A stretch of DNA of 64,000 bases from Strongylocentrotus purpuratus (GCF_000002235.5 NW_022145605.1:33625266-33689265), one strand, 5' to 3'. Shown: positions 37,701 to 49,244, counted from the stretch's first letter. The notes: generated from the letters alone by a model not told the origin. Numbers and translations: made by a program.

Positions 37701-40700
37701 ACGAGAAACGGCAGAGGATGCAAGAGATATTCTTTGAAAAGGTATGTGTCTTGTTTTAGGCAATGTGATATCGATCTATCTCTTATTCTTTGTCTTTCGT
37801 GTCCATTATCTGAGCTCAAATGTTCTGCCAGGCTCTTGCACACTGAAGAGCCTTCTCATATGCTGCCACTAGGTCTTCCAGGCAGCATTGGTCATCTAGG
37901 AGTGGGCATCTTAATAAGTGTGACATAGATTGCACGGATGTTTCACACTAGCAGTTGGTGTGTGTGTCATCTGTGTATCCCCAATTATGCATTGTATTTG
38001 CATCACCCCACCCCTGTGCAAAGCCTATTGAGGGGCTTCCACGTCTTTCTTATCACTATGAATATGACTGACAAAGAAAGCGGACAAAATATACAGTTTC
38101 TCAGGTAGCCAAAGGAACATCCCTTCACTGCTATTATGTAAAAATGTGTCACATGCATATTCACCTGTTCTACACATTTTTACATAATAGCAGTGAAGGG
38201 ATGTTCCTTTGTCTACCTGATGAACTGTATATTTTGTCCCTTTTCTTTGTCAGTCTTGTCATAGTGTGTGTGGATATGTGCATGTGTGTGTTCTTTGTTA
38301 GTTTGTTTGTTCACAAGTACAAGTAGTGTAGAAAAAGAAAGAAAGAAATTGAAAAGAAAAAAAATTAATAGTCTTACTTAATTGATAAGGTCTTTTCTAC
38401 ATATTTTGAGTCTACATATTTTTTCTTTTTAATGTTTTGAACTGTTATTTACATTGGTATTTTATTCTCTTCTTTATTATTAATTTTTTTCATAATGAAA
38501 TTTATTTTCAGTCATAATTTGTTTAGAATAAGTAGCAATAGACTTAAGTTAACATTTTTGAATTTTTGAATGCTTAAAAAACATATTTGATTTGTCACCA
38601 CAAAACCAAGATGACCCAGTCATGAATTTAGCATTGATTAAAAAAAATGATAATCAATACAGATTTTTCAATACATATTTCAGAAATTGCTCATTCAACT
38701 TTTGAAAGTCAATAAATTGGATAGTGCTCAGCAAATGTTCCTAATTTTAAAAAGGATTATTATGGCAACTCATATGTCATCAGAACTTGATTATAAACCT
38801 TTGTTTAATTAACCCATAGCATATTGCCGAAGTTCAAATCAAATTCTCTCCTGATTTCTTTCTTTCAGAAAGGTGTTTTCCAGCTAAAAGAAATTGAGAA
38901 AATAGCTCCCAAGGAAAAGGGTATAAGTAAGTAGTAATCGTCTTTTTGTTTTTTAAATCTAATTTTGGGTGCATGCTGCAGATCTTATATTCAGACAAAG
39001 TATTTCCGGGATTTTAGTATTATATTTTGATTCAGGGAATAGATTGCATTTCTGATCTTGCCCCTAGATACATGCAGATGCTTCTTTTGAACAGTAAAAA
39101 TGATGAAAAAAGGGAGAAAAAAATCAAGCTCACATTTTCCTTGATAACCTAATTACCTAAACATTTACATACAAAGTGCATTCTTTAGAACTTTGTATAT
39201 TTTTACAGATCTATCTACTTTAAGAGTTAGATATTTGAATTGAATTATGAACATATTAAATGTATTAGCAAAATCTTTGTCAAATGTGTGTGTGTGCATA
39301 ACCATGACCACCCCTCCCCCTTCCTCTCCTGCAAGAGAATCTATAAGCCACCATTGCACAACTATATCTAAGTCCTCTTGTAAAAAAATTGTAATAAGAG
39401 ATTGAATTTGACCATCAACACTTGTTTATTTATAGTTACTTTATTTTTACTTTGCTTGCAGCACCTATGGCAGTCAAAGATGTGCTTCAGAGTCTTGTAG
39501 ATGATGGATTGGTGGACTCAGATAGGATAGGAACCTCTAATTACTACTGGGCCTTCCCAAGTAAGGCCAGTCAAGTGGTAAGTGTGGTCGCCTGCCTTCT
39601 TACTGAAATGACGACACATTCTCCGCCAACAATAATTGCATGGTCATCTTCCTAAAACCAAAGTCCTAATTTTGGTTTTGGACCAGTTCAATTCAATTCA
39701 ATTCAATTTTATTACATTCAGTTTAAAAGACAACATTTCATATAACAATCAGCTATATAAGATGAAATACACATCAAGAACATATAAAATAAACTGAATA
39801 GGTTACAACCTGAAAGGAAACATAATCCTTATATAAAGGTTGACCCTTTTAGATATGAAATATATTCATTACTAAACATTAAACAATATACAAATCAAGA
39901 CAACAGACAAACAATAAAATATGTCTTGAATTCAAATGATTATTGCAATTTACCCCCCCCCCCCCCAATTCTTATACCTACGTTTAAATACATTTACACT
40001 AGCAGAATTATGAATATAATGCGGAAGAGTGTTCCACAGAAACGGTCCTTGGAAGAAAAAAAAATGTTAGCATTTCCAGTATTATAACTATGAATATTAC
40101 AGTTTAATATAAACAATTTGGAAAAGGAATCAGGAAAACACTATACCTAATCCTAAAACTAATCGTAAAATCAACTTTAGACTCAACCCTAACCTTGAAT
40201 CTACTTGCACATCAAATTTTGCCCATTATTGATTTTATTTATTTTTTTCCATATAAAAAGACAACATGCATTCAGTAAAACAATAAAATAGAATAATGAA
40301 TTACAAGATAAAATAAATGACTTGATAGCCCATATTCAGCAGTATGATGCCGCTGGTCTTCCATGGGGATCAGAAATGGTACAGTAAAACAATACAATAT
40401 GCATAAACAAACAACAAAGAATAATGGCGAAACATCAATTTCCCAGGCAAATTATAATTTCATAACATGTGATCAACCAAAAAGGCGCAGCTGTTGTTAT
40501 TCTTGTACATCAGCCATATTGATCTGGTTCAAACAATATATATCATTGATTTGATTAGATTTCTTGGTTGCCCCTTCTAACAGGGTTTTCAAAGTATTAC
40601 AATTGACATCACCCATAACAATAAAACAGAAATCAATCCCGTTGGCATATACTAAGATGTCTTTATAGTCAGTGAGTATTTCAGCTTTAGAATTTGGAGG

Positions 40701-43700
40701 CCTGTACCAATTCAAAAATGCAATGGGACTCATGTTTCCTTTTCCGTATCAATAATGCAATTGCTTCCATTCACAATAACAAACTATGTTTCAACACTTC
40801 ATAGCCCAAGCTTTCATGAATATAAGTCAGTACACCTCCACCGTTTTTATTACTGTCCTTACATTGTATGAATAACATTGTAGTGAGCATTCTGGATTTC
40901 ACAACCTAATATATTGCCATCCAGTCTGGTATCATTCAGAGCAAAAACATGGATCACATTTTCACACGCAATAGCCTTGATTTCATCATAGTATTTCAAA
41001 AGACTAACAACATTCAGTTGTACAAATTTCAAATCTTTACCACAGAATTCATTTTATTTCATACTTTTAAATACTTGAAACATGAGGACAAACGTTTGCC
41101 ATACATCAAAACAAAGAAATACTTATATAAATTATAAATACACTTATAAAAGATAAAAGATATTAAAAATTATTCTGTATTGTGCACACCGCAACAAGAC
41201 GCATGAAATTTAAACAACTTTCATCATAAGAAGCAAATGATAAAGTACCCGAATCGGGAAACTGCGCATGGAATAGAGAGTCGCACTGCAGTGCAAAATA
41301 AGAAAATCATAAATTTCTTCTAAATATGTATGTAATGTGTATCCATCGTCTGCCAAGGGAAGTGACCTGTAAACAAAGAGTGCCTGAATTCTTCTGTACT
41401 TTCGCCTTCCAGCACTCTTTTCCCACTATGTGTCAATGGACATGAAGAAATACCAAGTTCTTTAGCTAATGGTTCTCCATTGGTGATCTAATAGTTGAAC
41501 CTTATCATGTCTCTGAAGCTCTAGAGTTTTGGTCTTCATTGTGCGATCTAGGTTACCCTCTTATGGCTGAAAAGGATCGCAGAGTAACTTTACACTGCTA
41601 ACCTGTTGTGAGCTTCCGACTATTCCAAAGTTACCTCGTATTACAATAGGTAGGCACACAGAGATATAGAAAATCGTAATTCATGCATTATCATTTAATC
41701 TAAGCTCAAGATCTTAAACCAAATATTGACTAGTATATTTCTATCTTTTGTTATTTATCTACTTATTCATTTATTTATCAAATTTTTAAAATTTATTCAT
41801 TCATTCTTTCTTTCTCCATTCATTACTTTATTTCTTGATTTACTTATTTATAGAGGAAGAGGAAAATTCAAGATCTAACCAAAGCCTTAGATGAAAGTGA
41901 AAAGAAGCGGATAGCTTTAGAGAAAACTGCAGCCAAGTCAACAGTCGGTAAAGAGGAATCAGTGAGTTTTTGTGTACCTTATTCTTGTAGCTATTAAAGA
42001 ATTTTTTTTTTCTCATGTAAAATTTGAAGCAGTTTTGCTACTTATTCCAAAAAAAACTTTGACTTGAAATTACAAGTATTTGTCTGAAACTGGAAAATTT
42101 GAATGCACTACTATAAAAATGTTCATCAGTAAAAAAAAAAAAAAAATTCCATTATAAGGCTTAAAGATGGAAAAGCTCTGAATTTTATAATGGAAAGTAT
42201 ATAGACCCAATCAAAATAGAGCAGAAATAATAGACTGGGTGCAGATCCTGATACAAGATAGTAATTTCAAGAACTTTTCTCTGTCTTTAATTTTGCCTTT
42301 TCCTCTGATTAGGAAGAGAGGGTGGAGCTCCTAAAGGTCTTATCAGAAAAAAGACAGAGAACGGCAGGTTAGATGCAGAGCTACAAGTCAATAACTTCAA
42401 AAATGTTGCTCTCTTTCTTTAATTTTCCTCTCCTCTGATTAGGATAAGAGGGAGGAGCTCCTAAAGGTCTTATCAGAATAAGAGACAGGGAACGGCACGC
42501 TAAAATACAGTAACTTCCAATAATTTTCTCTCTTTCTTCTTTTTTTATCTCCTCTGATTAGGATGAGAGGGGGGAGCTTCTAAAGGTCTTATCCGAAAAG
42601 GAGACAGATAACGGCAGGTTAGATGCAGAGCTAGAGCGATTCAGAGAATGTGACCCGGAAGTAATCGAGGAGGTCAAGGCAGAGGCAGCGGTTGCCAAGG
42701 AAGCAACAAACAGATGGACAGGTAAGGCTGTCATGAAGTTTTTAGTTAAAATTAGGCAAGGCAGATATTTTTATTGTAAGATATTTTATGAATAGTACCT
42801 TGGGCTACTATTCTAAAGGAAAAATGTCATATGCAAGCTATAAGAGCATCTCCAGGTTTGTCATACTGTCTTGTTAAACATTGGCTTTGTTTTGCTGGGA
42901 TCCCTTGTTTAAGGACTATTTAAATGTAGTACAGAGAAATCACCAATCTCGACCAATATAAAGTAATAGGCCATATACATGTACGTAATATAACAAATTT
43001 TAGTGCACAGGTCTTTGTGAGGTGCCTCAATAATTATGTCGTTCATCTGTCATAAATAATTGTATTTCAATAGTCAAAATGTGAATTGAATATATTAGCT
43101 TTTTGCTAGGTCAGAAAAACATTATTGCTTGCCCTACCTAACAACAATAATATGCAATTATTTGTGACAGATGAATGACATAATATGTATTGATGCACTT
43201 GAAGAAGACGTATGCATTAAAATATTTGGTAACATTACGAAAATGGCCTATTCGATAGAGAAGAAGTGAAATTGGTACGATTTCAGTCGGTGATATTTAG
43301 TGTTGATGCTTACTGGAGTCACTGAGCAATTATCAGTGCAATATGATTGGAAATTAGACTCTGTCTGTATATAACCCATTCATCATCAATAGTGATCTGT
43401 CAATTTATGACAGGTTCGGTGACCCAATTAGAATTCTATATCAAGCGTCTCTCCAAGTACCTTGGTATTGAGCCATCCGTTTTAGCATTTCATACCCTGT
43501 TGCTCCACATTCTGTGATTACATCGTCTAGAAAGCCTTTACGAGGTCTTCCCCTCTTCTTCTTTCCATGTATACGACCTTATATGACTCTGATCATCAAG
43601 CCATTATCGTACCGCTTTATGTGTCCAAGCCATTTCTTCCGTCTCTCTCTGATCGTTTGAAGCAGCACCCGCTTTTCTTGAGCTCGATGCAATACCTCTT

Positions 43701-44050
43701 CATTCAAAACTCTGTCCCTCCAGGACACACCTAGTAGTTTGCGCCAGCAACACATTTTGACCGCCTCCAATCGCTGCATGTCCTTCCTGGCGAGTGCCCC
43801 ATTAGGATGGTGAAAATAAAGTCATTTTAACATTTGCATAATTTATATAACCATGTCTCTTTGTTTTCTTGATTATCTGGCCGATTGGCAATGATGTGCA
43901 TGATCCATTTCTCACTTCTTGTAACTTGTCATTCTCATTGCAGACAATGTATTCTCTATCAAGTCGTGGTGCAAGAAGAAATTCAGTTTGGAGGAGAAAT
44001 TACTTGACAAACAGTTTGGAATCCCTGAAGACTTTGATTACTTGGACTGA
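34779..44050 (+). CDS. MND1: MND1, meiotic recombination protein, 7 coding exons, 205 aa
   Basis: Nuclear partner of HOP2 (PSMC3IP). The heterodimer stimulates DMC1/RAD51 strand exchange between homologues in meiosis. Exons 34779-34781, 37676-37741, 38869-38926, 39462-39577, 41854-41961, 42562-42721 and 43944-44050 join without a stop to 205 codons, the same length as human MND1. The N-terminal winged helix runs [12 protein letters not shown] to [15 protein letters not shown] (1-78). A charged Leu-rich coiled coil (about 82-165) follows, then the capping C-terminus [13 protein letters not shown] and FGIPEDFDY (195-203). Oddities are a first exon coding only Met, two broken copies of exon 6 in intron 5, and exon 7-like repeats downstream. 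An AATAAA lies at about 44252. Confidence 0.96.
34890..35012. repeat. GC-rich imperfect foldback in MND1 intron 1
   Basis: AACTCCAGGGAGCT (34917-34930) pairs with AGCTCCCTGCAGTT (34971-34984), with weaker pairing outside. The 62-codon frame over it is not a gene. Confidence 0.45.
35013..37115. other. Rest of MND1 intron 1
   Basis: AT-rich intron sequence with no gene of its own visible, apart from the C run at 36929-36956. Confidence 0.5.
36929..36956. repeat. Poly-C run of about 28
   Basis: Uninterrupted C homopolymer in MND1 intron 1. Confidence 0.95.
37116..37145 (+). mobile_element. Left end of a TTAA MITE (partial)
   Basis: TTAAAGGGATAGTTGAGTTC resembles the left end of the 8219-8609 element. 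No right end was found, so it is a fragment. Confidence 0.5.
37676..37741 (+). CDS. MND1: MND1 exon 2
   Basis: Residues 2-23, [20 protein letters not shown] plus EK. The acceptor is TGTAAAG and the donor GTATGT. Confidence 0.96.
38054..38265. mobile_element. Foldback MITE, copy 2 (MND1 intron 2)
   Basis: Same arms as 9485-9698 (GACTGACAAAGAAAGCGGAC, AAAGGAACATCCCTTCACTG and complements). This copy lacks the 11-bp left inner arm TAGAACAGGTG and keeps the right one that copy 1 lost. Confidence 0.88.
38869..38926 (+). CDS. MND1: MND1 exon 3
   Basis: Residues 24-42 plus the first base of codon 43, [19 protein letters not shown]. The acceptor is TCTTTCAG and the donor GTAAGT, phase 1. Confidence 0.96.
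39462..39577 (+). CDS. MND1: MND1 exon 4
   Basis: Completes codon 43 and covers 44-81, including [20 protein letters not shown]. The acceptor is TTGCAG and the donor GTAAGT. Confidence 0.96.
39685..40210 (-). mobile_element. LINE 3' end with (ATTGA)n tail (MND1 intron 4)
   Basis: On the minus strand the sequence ends TAATAAAATTGAATTGAATT. Upstream codons include VEHSSAL-like RT C-terminal text near 40030. 5' truncated and antisense to MND1. Confidence 0.6.
40220..40990 (-). mobile_element. LINE endonuclease fragment (MND1 intron 4)
   Basis: The minus-strand open stretch 40497-40733 encodes [13 protein letters not shown] and [11 protein letters not shown], the YRPP and GDxN motifs of an APE-type LINE endonuclease. 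It is disrupted outside this stretch. A possible 3' end lies at about 40220-40265. Confidence 0.7.
40991..41853. other. Remainder of MND1 intron 4
   Basis: No gene or clear repeat recognised. It may contain further decayed LINE sequence. Confidence 0.4.
41854..41961 (+). CDS. MND1: MND1 exon 5
   Basis: Residues 82-117, [19 protein letters not shown] onward, the start of the coiled coil. The acceptor is TTTATAG and the donor GTGAGT. Confidence 0.94.
42313..42395 (+). pseudogene. MND1: Decayed copy A of MND1 exon 6
   Basis: Preceded by an intact CCTCTGATTAG acceptor and matches the first about 70 bp of exon 6. A one-base loss after TTATCAGAAAA shifts the frame to a TAG, and similarity ends near GCAGAGCTA. 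Splicing it in would truncate MND1. Confidence 0.88.
42443..42510 (+). pseudogene. MND1: Decayed copy B of MND1 exon 6
   Basis: Same CCTCTGATTAG acceptor and start (GATAAGAGGGAGGAGCTCCT). An in-frame TAA follows TTATCAGAA. It lies 130 bp after copy A and 119 bp before the working exon. Confidence 0.88.
42562..42721 (+). CDS. MND1: MND1 exon 6 (working copy)
   Basis: Residues 118-170 plus the first base of codon 171: [14 protein letters not shown] to AKEATNRWT. Only this copy of the three keeps an open frame and the conserved CDPEVIEEV...NRWT part. The donor is GTAAGG. Confidence 0.95.
42965..43252. mobile_element. Inverted-repeat MITE without nested insertion (MND1 intron 6)
   Basis: The ends AATAGGCCATAT and, on the other strand, AATAGGCCATTTTCG enclose inner arms ATCTGTCATAAATAATTG / CAATTATTTGTGACAGAT. 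It aligns with 8092-8728 but lacks the TTAA MITE, giving an empty-site comparison. Confidence 0.7.
43465..43830 (-). mobile_element. LINE C-terminal fragment (MND1 intron 6)
   Basis: The minus strand encodes [30 protein letters not shown] and [13 protein letters not shown], then [14 protein letters not shown] in another frame. This is the typical tail of LINE ORF2 proteins (WLGHVLR...RGRP). Fragmentary and antisense to the gene. Confidence 0.8.
43944..44050 (+). CDS. MND1: MND1 exon 7 (terminal)
   Basis: Completes D171 and covers 172-205, [13 protein letters not shown] to [11 protein letters not shown], then TGA at 44048-44050. The acceptor is CATTGCAG. Confidence 0.96.
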
Positions 44051-44275
44051 GTAAGATCTTTATCAGGTGACAATGCTGGACTGAGCATTGTACATAATCC
44101 GTTTCGGAACCCCAGAGGAGTATGGACCGAGTATGATGATCATTGAGTGAACAGACTGTACTTTGTAAGAACAATTTGGAACCCTTGAACCCTCAGATAT
44201 GGTGCATAAGCAGCCTCCCCCAAAAAAAGCCTTGGCAGTTTTGTACGTGTAAATAAATGGCAACTGCATTTAACA
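44051..44275 (+). other. MND1: Putative MND1 3' UTR and poly(A) signal
   Basis: AATAAA at about 44252-44257, roughly 200 bp after the stop. The stretch also contains an exon-7-like repeat (44082-44190). Confidence 0.5.
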
Positions 44276-44790
44276 AAGTTCCAAAGCGTATTCACTGAGC
44301 TCTGCGTTATAAGATACAGAAATGTGAAATATTTTACAGCTTAATTCATGAAAAGAAAGATGATACAGTTTCGCCATGTCATATCTGAACGAGATTGCCT
44401 CTCAGTGTGTACCTCATCAGGTAACCTAGTAGATGGGCCACTCTACAAAGATTTTGGAATCCCCGATGACCTTGAGTCGTTTGACCAAGTATGATGATCA
44501 TCATCAGGACACAAGGGACTCACCATCAAACAGTGTGGATACATGAAGATTAATATTATTATCTGGATTAAATCTTCGCCATGTCACATGGGGCAGGCCA
44601 TTTTACAAACAGTTTGAAATCCCTAAACAACTGTGATAGTTTGGACTCGGTACGATTCTCACAGGCTAATGATTGCCTCATCAATGTACAGATTGTTTGG
44701 AAAAATAAAATAAAATGATCATCGTGTCGCTAGATGTGGACTGTCCATTGTACAGTTTGAAATCCATGCAACAATATGGAAAGTAATGTC
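44080..44790 (+). repeat. Degenerate repeats of the MND1 exon 7 end
   Basis: Segments resembling TTTGGAATCCCTGAAGACTT and GGACTGAGTA recur near 44082, 44165, 44430-44500, 44588-44660 and 44740-44780, spaced about 100-250 bp. None keeps an open frame. They look like old tandem duplications of the gene's 3' end. Confidence 0.55.
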
Positions 44791-44857
44791 ATTTTCTAGA
44801 CAAAATGAAAATTGTTCTGGTTAGCAGCTCAAATGAAATACCTGTCAACTGCTTGAT

Positions 44858-45130
44858 GTTATCAGTCCATGTTCTTGTTGGTCTACCCCTCTTTCTTCTT
44901 CCATCAGTTCCTTCTTGCAAGATGATGTTTGTCAAACAAATCTTCCATCTAGTTATTACATTCCCAAAACACTGTAGCTATCTTCGTTTCACAATTGTGT
45001 TGAAGTGATCATGTTCACTTATATAACTTTCCATTATCTCTCTCACTTTCTTGTTGTCACACTAGGAATGTCTATACAGTGTTCTTATTCTGATGTTTGT
45101 TTAAGTACAGTAATTCCGTCACCTCCGTGG
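44858..45130 (-). mobile_element. LINE C-terminal fragment, copy 1
   Basis: The minus strand encodes RRKRGRPTRTWTD and NVITRWKICLTN-type text. A second copy of the same segment is at 54126-54372 with about 85-90% identity by eye. The two plus-strand texts share TTTCTTCTTCCATCAGTTCC and CACTTTCTTGTTGTCACACT. Confidence 0.75.
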
Positions 45131-46020
45131 ATGTACAATTAGAGTATGTACCTGTGTTATCATGAAATGTTTGTATGTTTATATCGGCATGCCAGTCAGA
45201 GTCTATCCATCTAACTTCATGGAGATTCGATACACGAAATTATCTACTAAATGTGAATATGTAAATGTTACAAATGTATTCTAGAATAAATCTATATGCC
45301 ATCCCGGTATACAAAATGGCATTTGTCTCTTGCAATGGGTCTATGTAGGTTCTGGTGCATCTCTATTCCATTCATGATGGGGATGGGGTGTTAATGCCAC
45401 ATTTTCTAACTAGTTAGTTTTCTAACAATTTTCTATATATTCATAGAAAAAAAAAGTACTCAGATTTTAACAATCGCCGAGAATGAAGTCAAGAAGAGAA
45501 AAATTATTTCTCTTTTTTTTAAAATCAAGATTTAGAAGGAAAAAAAATCCAACAAGGGAAAAACAAAAGGCAGTGTCATAACTGTCATTTTTTCAGATGT
45601 GTACACATTAAACAGGGGGTAATATTACGGTGGTGTCACACCGACTTCAGGTCACTATTTCCTTTTTTTGAGTCCCCTGTCTAAGTTGAAAAATGTTGAC
45701 ACTGACTACTAATGTTTGTGCTTGAATTCTTTTGATGACGATCATGGAGAAAAGTCGGATGCGACGCCACAATCTCCTAGGAATCAGGATTTTTCTGTTT
45801 TGACAAATATTTGACAAATCTAACAAGAAAGAAGCTAAAACAAGTTCAACTAATATAATCACACACACCCGCACTCACCCACTTACATAAAAGACCCACA
45901 TTGTTTTTCTCTCTAACACACACACACACATGTCCATAAAATCCCCCACACCCACTAAGTCTTCCAATTTCTTTGTCTTATTCTATTTCAACCATTCCTC
46001 CTTCTCTTTCTTCCTCGATA
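45131..46020. other. No gene recognised
   Basis: AT-rich with A/T homopolymers and a CA-rich stretch near 45885-45950. Confidence 0.45.
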
Positions 46021-46021
46021 A

Positions 46022-46400
46022 AAGCATATGAGTTTGAGTTTGAGTTTGAAGTTTATTATCCAAAACAAAAAGTACATCAATATAACAATCAAATGTGAAT
46101 GATTAATTAACATTGAAAGGATAAATGGGACCTGAAAATAGCATTTAATGCTAATCGTGTCTAGTACCACTAACACACAAAAAGTATCACAGCAATAAAT
46201 GAGAATGTAATGAATAAATATGAATAACTATTGAATACATACTTAAGCTACAAACTATTCTACATCTAGGGTAAATATTTTCTGTGCTTATATACAACGC
46301 TTTGGTATTTTACACTAAATAAAAGATGAAGAATTATATAACATAATATTTACAAAAAGGCAAGAGCCTTGGTTATAAGTTATAAACAACTATTCTATTA
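46022..46400 (-). mobile_element. LINE 3' end with (ACTCAA)n tail
   Basis: On the minus strand the sequence ends AATAAACTTC then AAACTCAAACTCAAACTCA. The upstream extent is unclear. No RT motif was found. Confidence 0.5.
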
Positions 46401-46669
46401 ACATTTGTGATATAAGAGTTCTACGAAAGCAAGACACTGATATATTTCCTTCAGTCTATCTTTTTAAGTCTACATCATCTATGTTCCTCAAATTCTCCTT
46501 TATATTTTTGTCGTAATTATATTTCTTTATCCCTCTATTTGGTTTTACAAGCTGTACAAGATGAACTTATTTAATAGTTCTTATGATATTCCATAAGTTT
46601 GCTAGCCTTAAATCATTTCCAACATGACTCTATATGTTATTAGTTAGTCCAAAACCACATGCAAGTTAA

Positions 46670-46923
46670 AGGGCAATCCAACCTTAATAGCAAACTACTG
46701 TAAAAGAAAGTAGAAGAATCAGAGAACAGACTGATGAAAGTTTAATTGAAATCTAACCAAAAGAAATTCATGATTATTTCATTTCAAGTTGTAATTACGT
46801 TACGTAGGGCTTTGACGTAGCGCCGGACAATTTTTGAATTTCTTTGAACACAAAAAAATTGTAAAGACATTAATTTGTCAAAATCCGAGATCGGGGTCTG
46901 TGTTTTTTTTATTGGATAGCCCT
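46670..46923. mobile_element. TTAA-flanked MITE, second family
   Basis: The ends AGGGCAATCCAAC and (complement) AGGGCTATCCAAT are flanked by TTAA at 46666-46669 and 46924-46927. 254 bp, noncoding, sharing the TTAA-AGGG start with the fragment at 37116. Confidence 0.7.
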
Positions 46924-46927
46924 TTAA

Positions 46928-47495
46928 TGCGACTCTCTTGCATAACAGCTCTTTCAACTGCCATATATAACATCGGTGTAAAATTCAGACTTGAATTCGA
47001 TGAGAAACTCGAAATTTATTTGGTTAGCAAAATTAAAGTACAAACACCACAAAACTTATATTATTGTAAATAAATTTCATCAACGAATATTTGTACTATA
47101 TAAAATATATCAATAACTATAGTTTTGTTGCAATTCAATTCAATTGACAAAGAATAACAAACAAACGTGTACATGAAATAACATTTTGTAAAATGAAAAT
47201 AATAGAAAACATGTTTATACACCGGTACCAAGATATCAAAGTTGCTTGTAAGGTGGCAGCCATAAAGGAAGTAACCCTTAAAGGTTGCCGACATAAAAAA
47301 AGATATAATCAAAAGTGAAATGTATATATTTGTAACAGATTACAATAAAATGACAAATCGCAACATTCCTACCACGGAAATATATATCATAGTGTATGAC
47401 ATAATATTACAAATCCATGAAACAACAAAGGTTCAAATTAGACTAATGTGTTGCAAGAAAAACTGTAAGTTAATTGTTTTATATACTTTTTGTGT
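46928..47495. other. No gene recognised
   Basis: AT-rich sequence that includes CAATTCAATTCAATT near 47131 (possible LINE tail relic). No coding support. Confidence 0.4.
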
Positions 47496-47690
47496 TTATA
47501 TAGTTTGTAATCTTCGTTCATCATTATCGTGGTCCGAAGCCGAGTTAGTTAGTAAACCCTCGGAAATATCTTTCTTTAACATACTTCTTCGCTTGCTGTT
47601 GATAAAAAAAAACAAAAAAACGATCGAAGCTATTACTCCACATACACAGACTCCTCCTACTCCTTGCAGTGCACAGACGTAAGGAAACAT
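47496..47690 (-). other. Open frame with a transmembrane-like segment
   Basis: Reads VGGVCVCGVIASIVFLFFF, then NSKRRS and an acidic tail ending at a stop. That is the layout of the last exon of a single-pass membrane protein. No family is recognised, the acceptor (CTGCAAG) is weak and no upstream exons were found. It may be chance, or part of the TRIM 3' UTR. Confidence 0.25.
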
Positions 47691-47699
47691 GTGTCAGTC

Positions 47700-49244
47700 A
47701 AGCGTTTTACGAAACCGTCATATCGTTATAGCAACCTTTATATTTTAGATTCTGTTACGTTGAGTATGAGCAGGATGGATACTAATGTACATGAAAGGGC
47801 CTTTCTCTTATAAAAATAAGGATACATATTACAAGGGGAAGTCCACCTGAAATCACGTTAATGAGAAGAAATTAAGAAACTGGGGAAAATATATTTTCAA
47901 AAACTAAGAAATTAATATTGTTGTAACATTGTAATTAAGTCCCCTATAGATCAGCACCCCTAAATAAGATCAACTCTCAATTTTTTCAGTTTTTTTTTTT
48001 TTTACATTTGTATGGAAAATGTCCCCCAATTTTCTTTTCTTTTTGTCTTCAAAATAATTTTTTGATGATAGTGTATTTGTGAAAATTTGTTTACAATTTT
48101 ATATGACAAAGAAAATGCAGTGATAAATTTTAATGAAATCTTTAGTACAAAGTAAACAGAAAGTATGCCTAGCTGTAAAATTACAAATGTTCTGATTTTT
48201 CTAAAACTTGTTAAACCAATTTTTCTCATTCCTCTTCTTTAATTGAAATTAGTGAGATTCATTTATAATACGTACTTTATATTTTTTGTGAGTTAAGATA
48301 GGACTAACACTTATGTATATCAACAATATATGAAAAAGAGAAACTGAGACAAAAGGAAACACACACAAAATGAAATATGTACAAAAAGTGAATTATACGA
48401 ATCGGGTTTTGAGACAAGTTCAATGCCATTTCTCCCATGAACTTTGCCAGACGGAAAGAAAACAGAAAACAAGATATCACAGTCCATCAAATGAAAACAT
48501 AAACCCTTATTTTCACAGTTGCTTTTACAATACTTTGGCAACATACATGATACAATCAAAATGTCGACTTTCAAAAATCATTAAATCTTAAGTATACACA
48601 ACTAGAGAAATTATAAGAAGTAGAAGTTATTTTGACAAAGTGGCATTTCCTATCATGATTCTGGGTAAATTTTAAAAACTAGAATAGTCGGACATTGATC
48701 TGAAATTCATTTTAGAACATGAAGGAGAAATATTCATTGTATTAAACGGTATTACATATAGATTCCGTTACTATGATGATTATCTCTCCTACTGTAAAAC
48801 AATCTTTTACTCCACAATTAAATTGTGTCTAAATCATTTATAACAGCTACCAAAAAGTCAGATTCACATGTAGAGTATTCATCAACAACAACATTTTGAA
48901 AGATAAACACAATAGAATTTCGAAGAATATTAGCAGAAATTTTACTTTTTAGAAAGGTTCAAAGTGATCTACATTATCTTGGAATGTGATTTCTAAAACA
49001 GTCACCAAAACTCCATTTCACCTTCTTCAAGATATAACTGTTTGAAGCTTTTTGAAGAAAGAAAGAGGCGGAGATGGGTTTTTTTCAACGGAATAATCAT
49101 GTTACTCTTAAAATGTCAGCTTGCATGTTTTTACCACATAAAAGGAGTCCGGTCGCACAAATCGCCCCCCCCCCCTCACTCTTCATACGAGCCTGAAGAC
49201 AGTGATATCATACAGTGTAAGAAATGGGAAATCATCTGTTATAT
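47700..49244. other. Region 3' of the TRIM gene
   Basis: AT-rich and probably partly the 3' UTR of the minus-strand TRIM gene. No other gene recognised. A C run lies near 49164-49173. Confidence 0.4.

Noticed and set aside
42313-42510. Mutually exclusive alternative exons of MND1
   Set aside because: Both upstream copies contain stops or a frameshift and lack the donor-side half, so they cannot substitute for exon 6.
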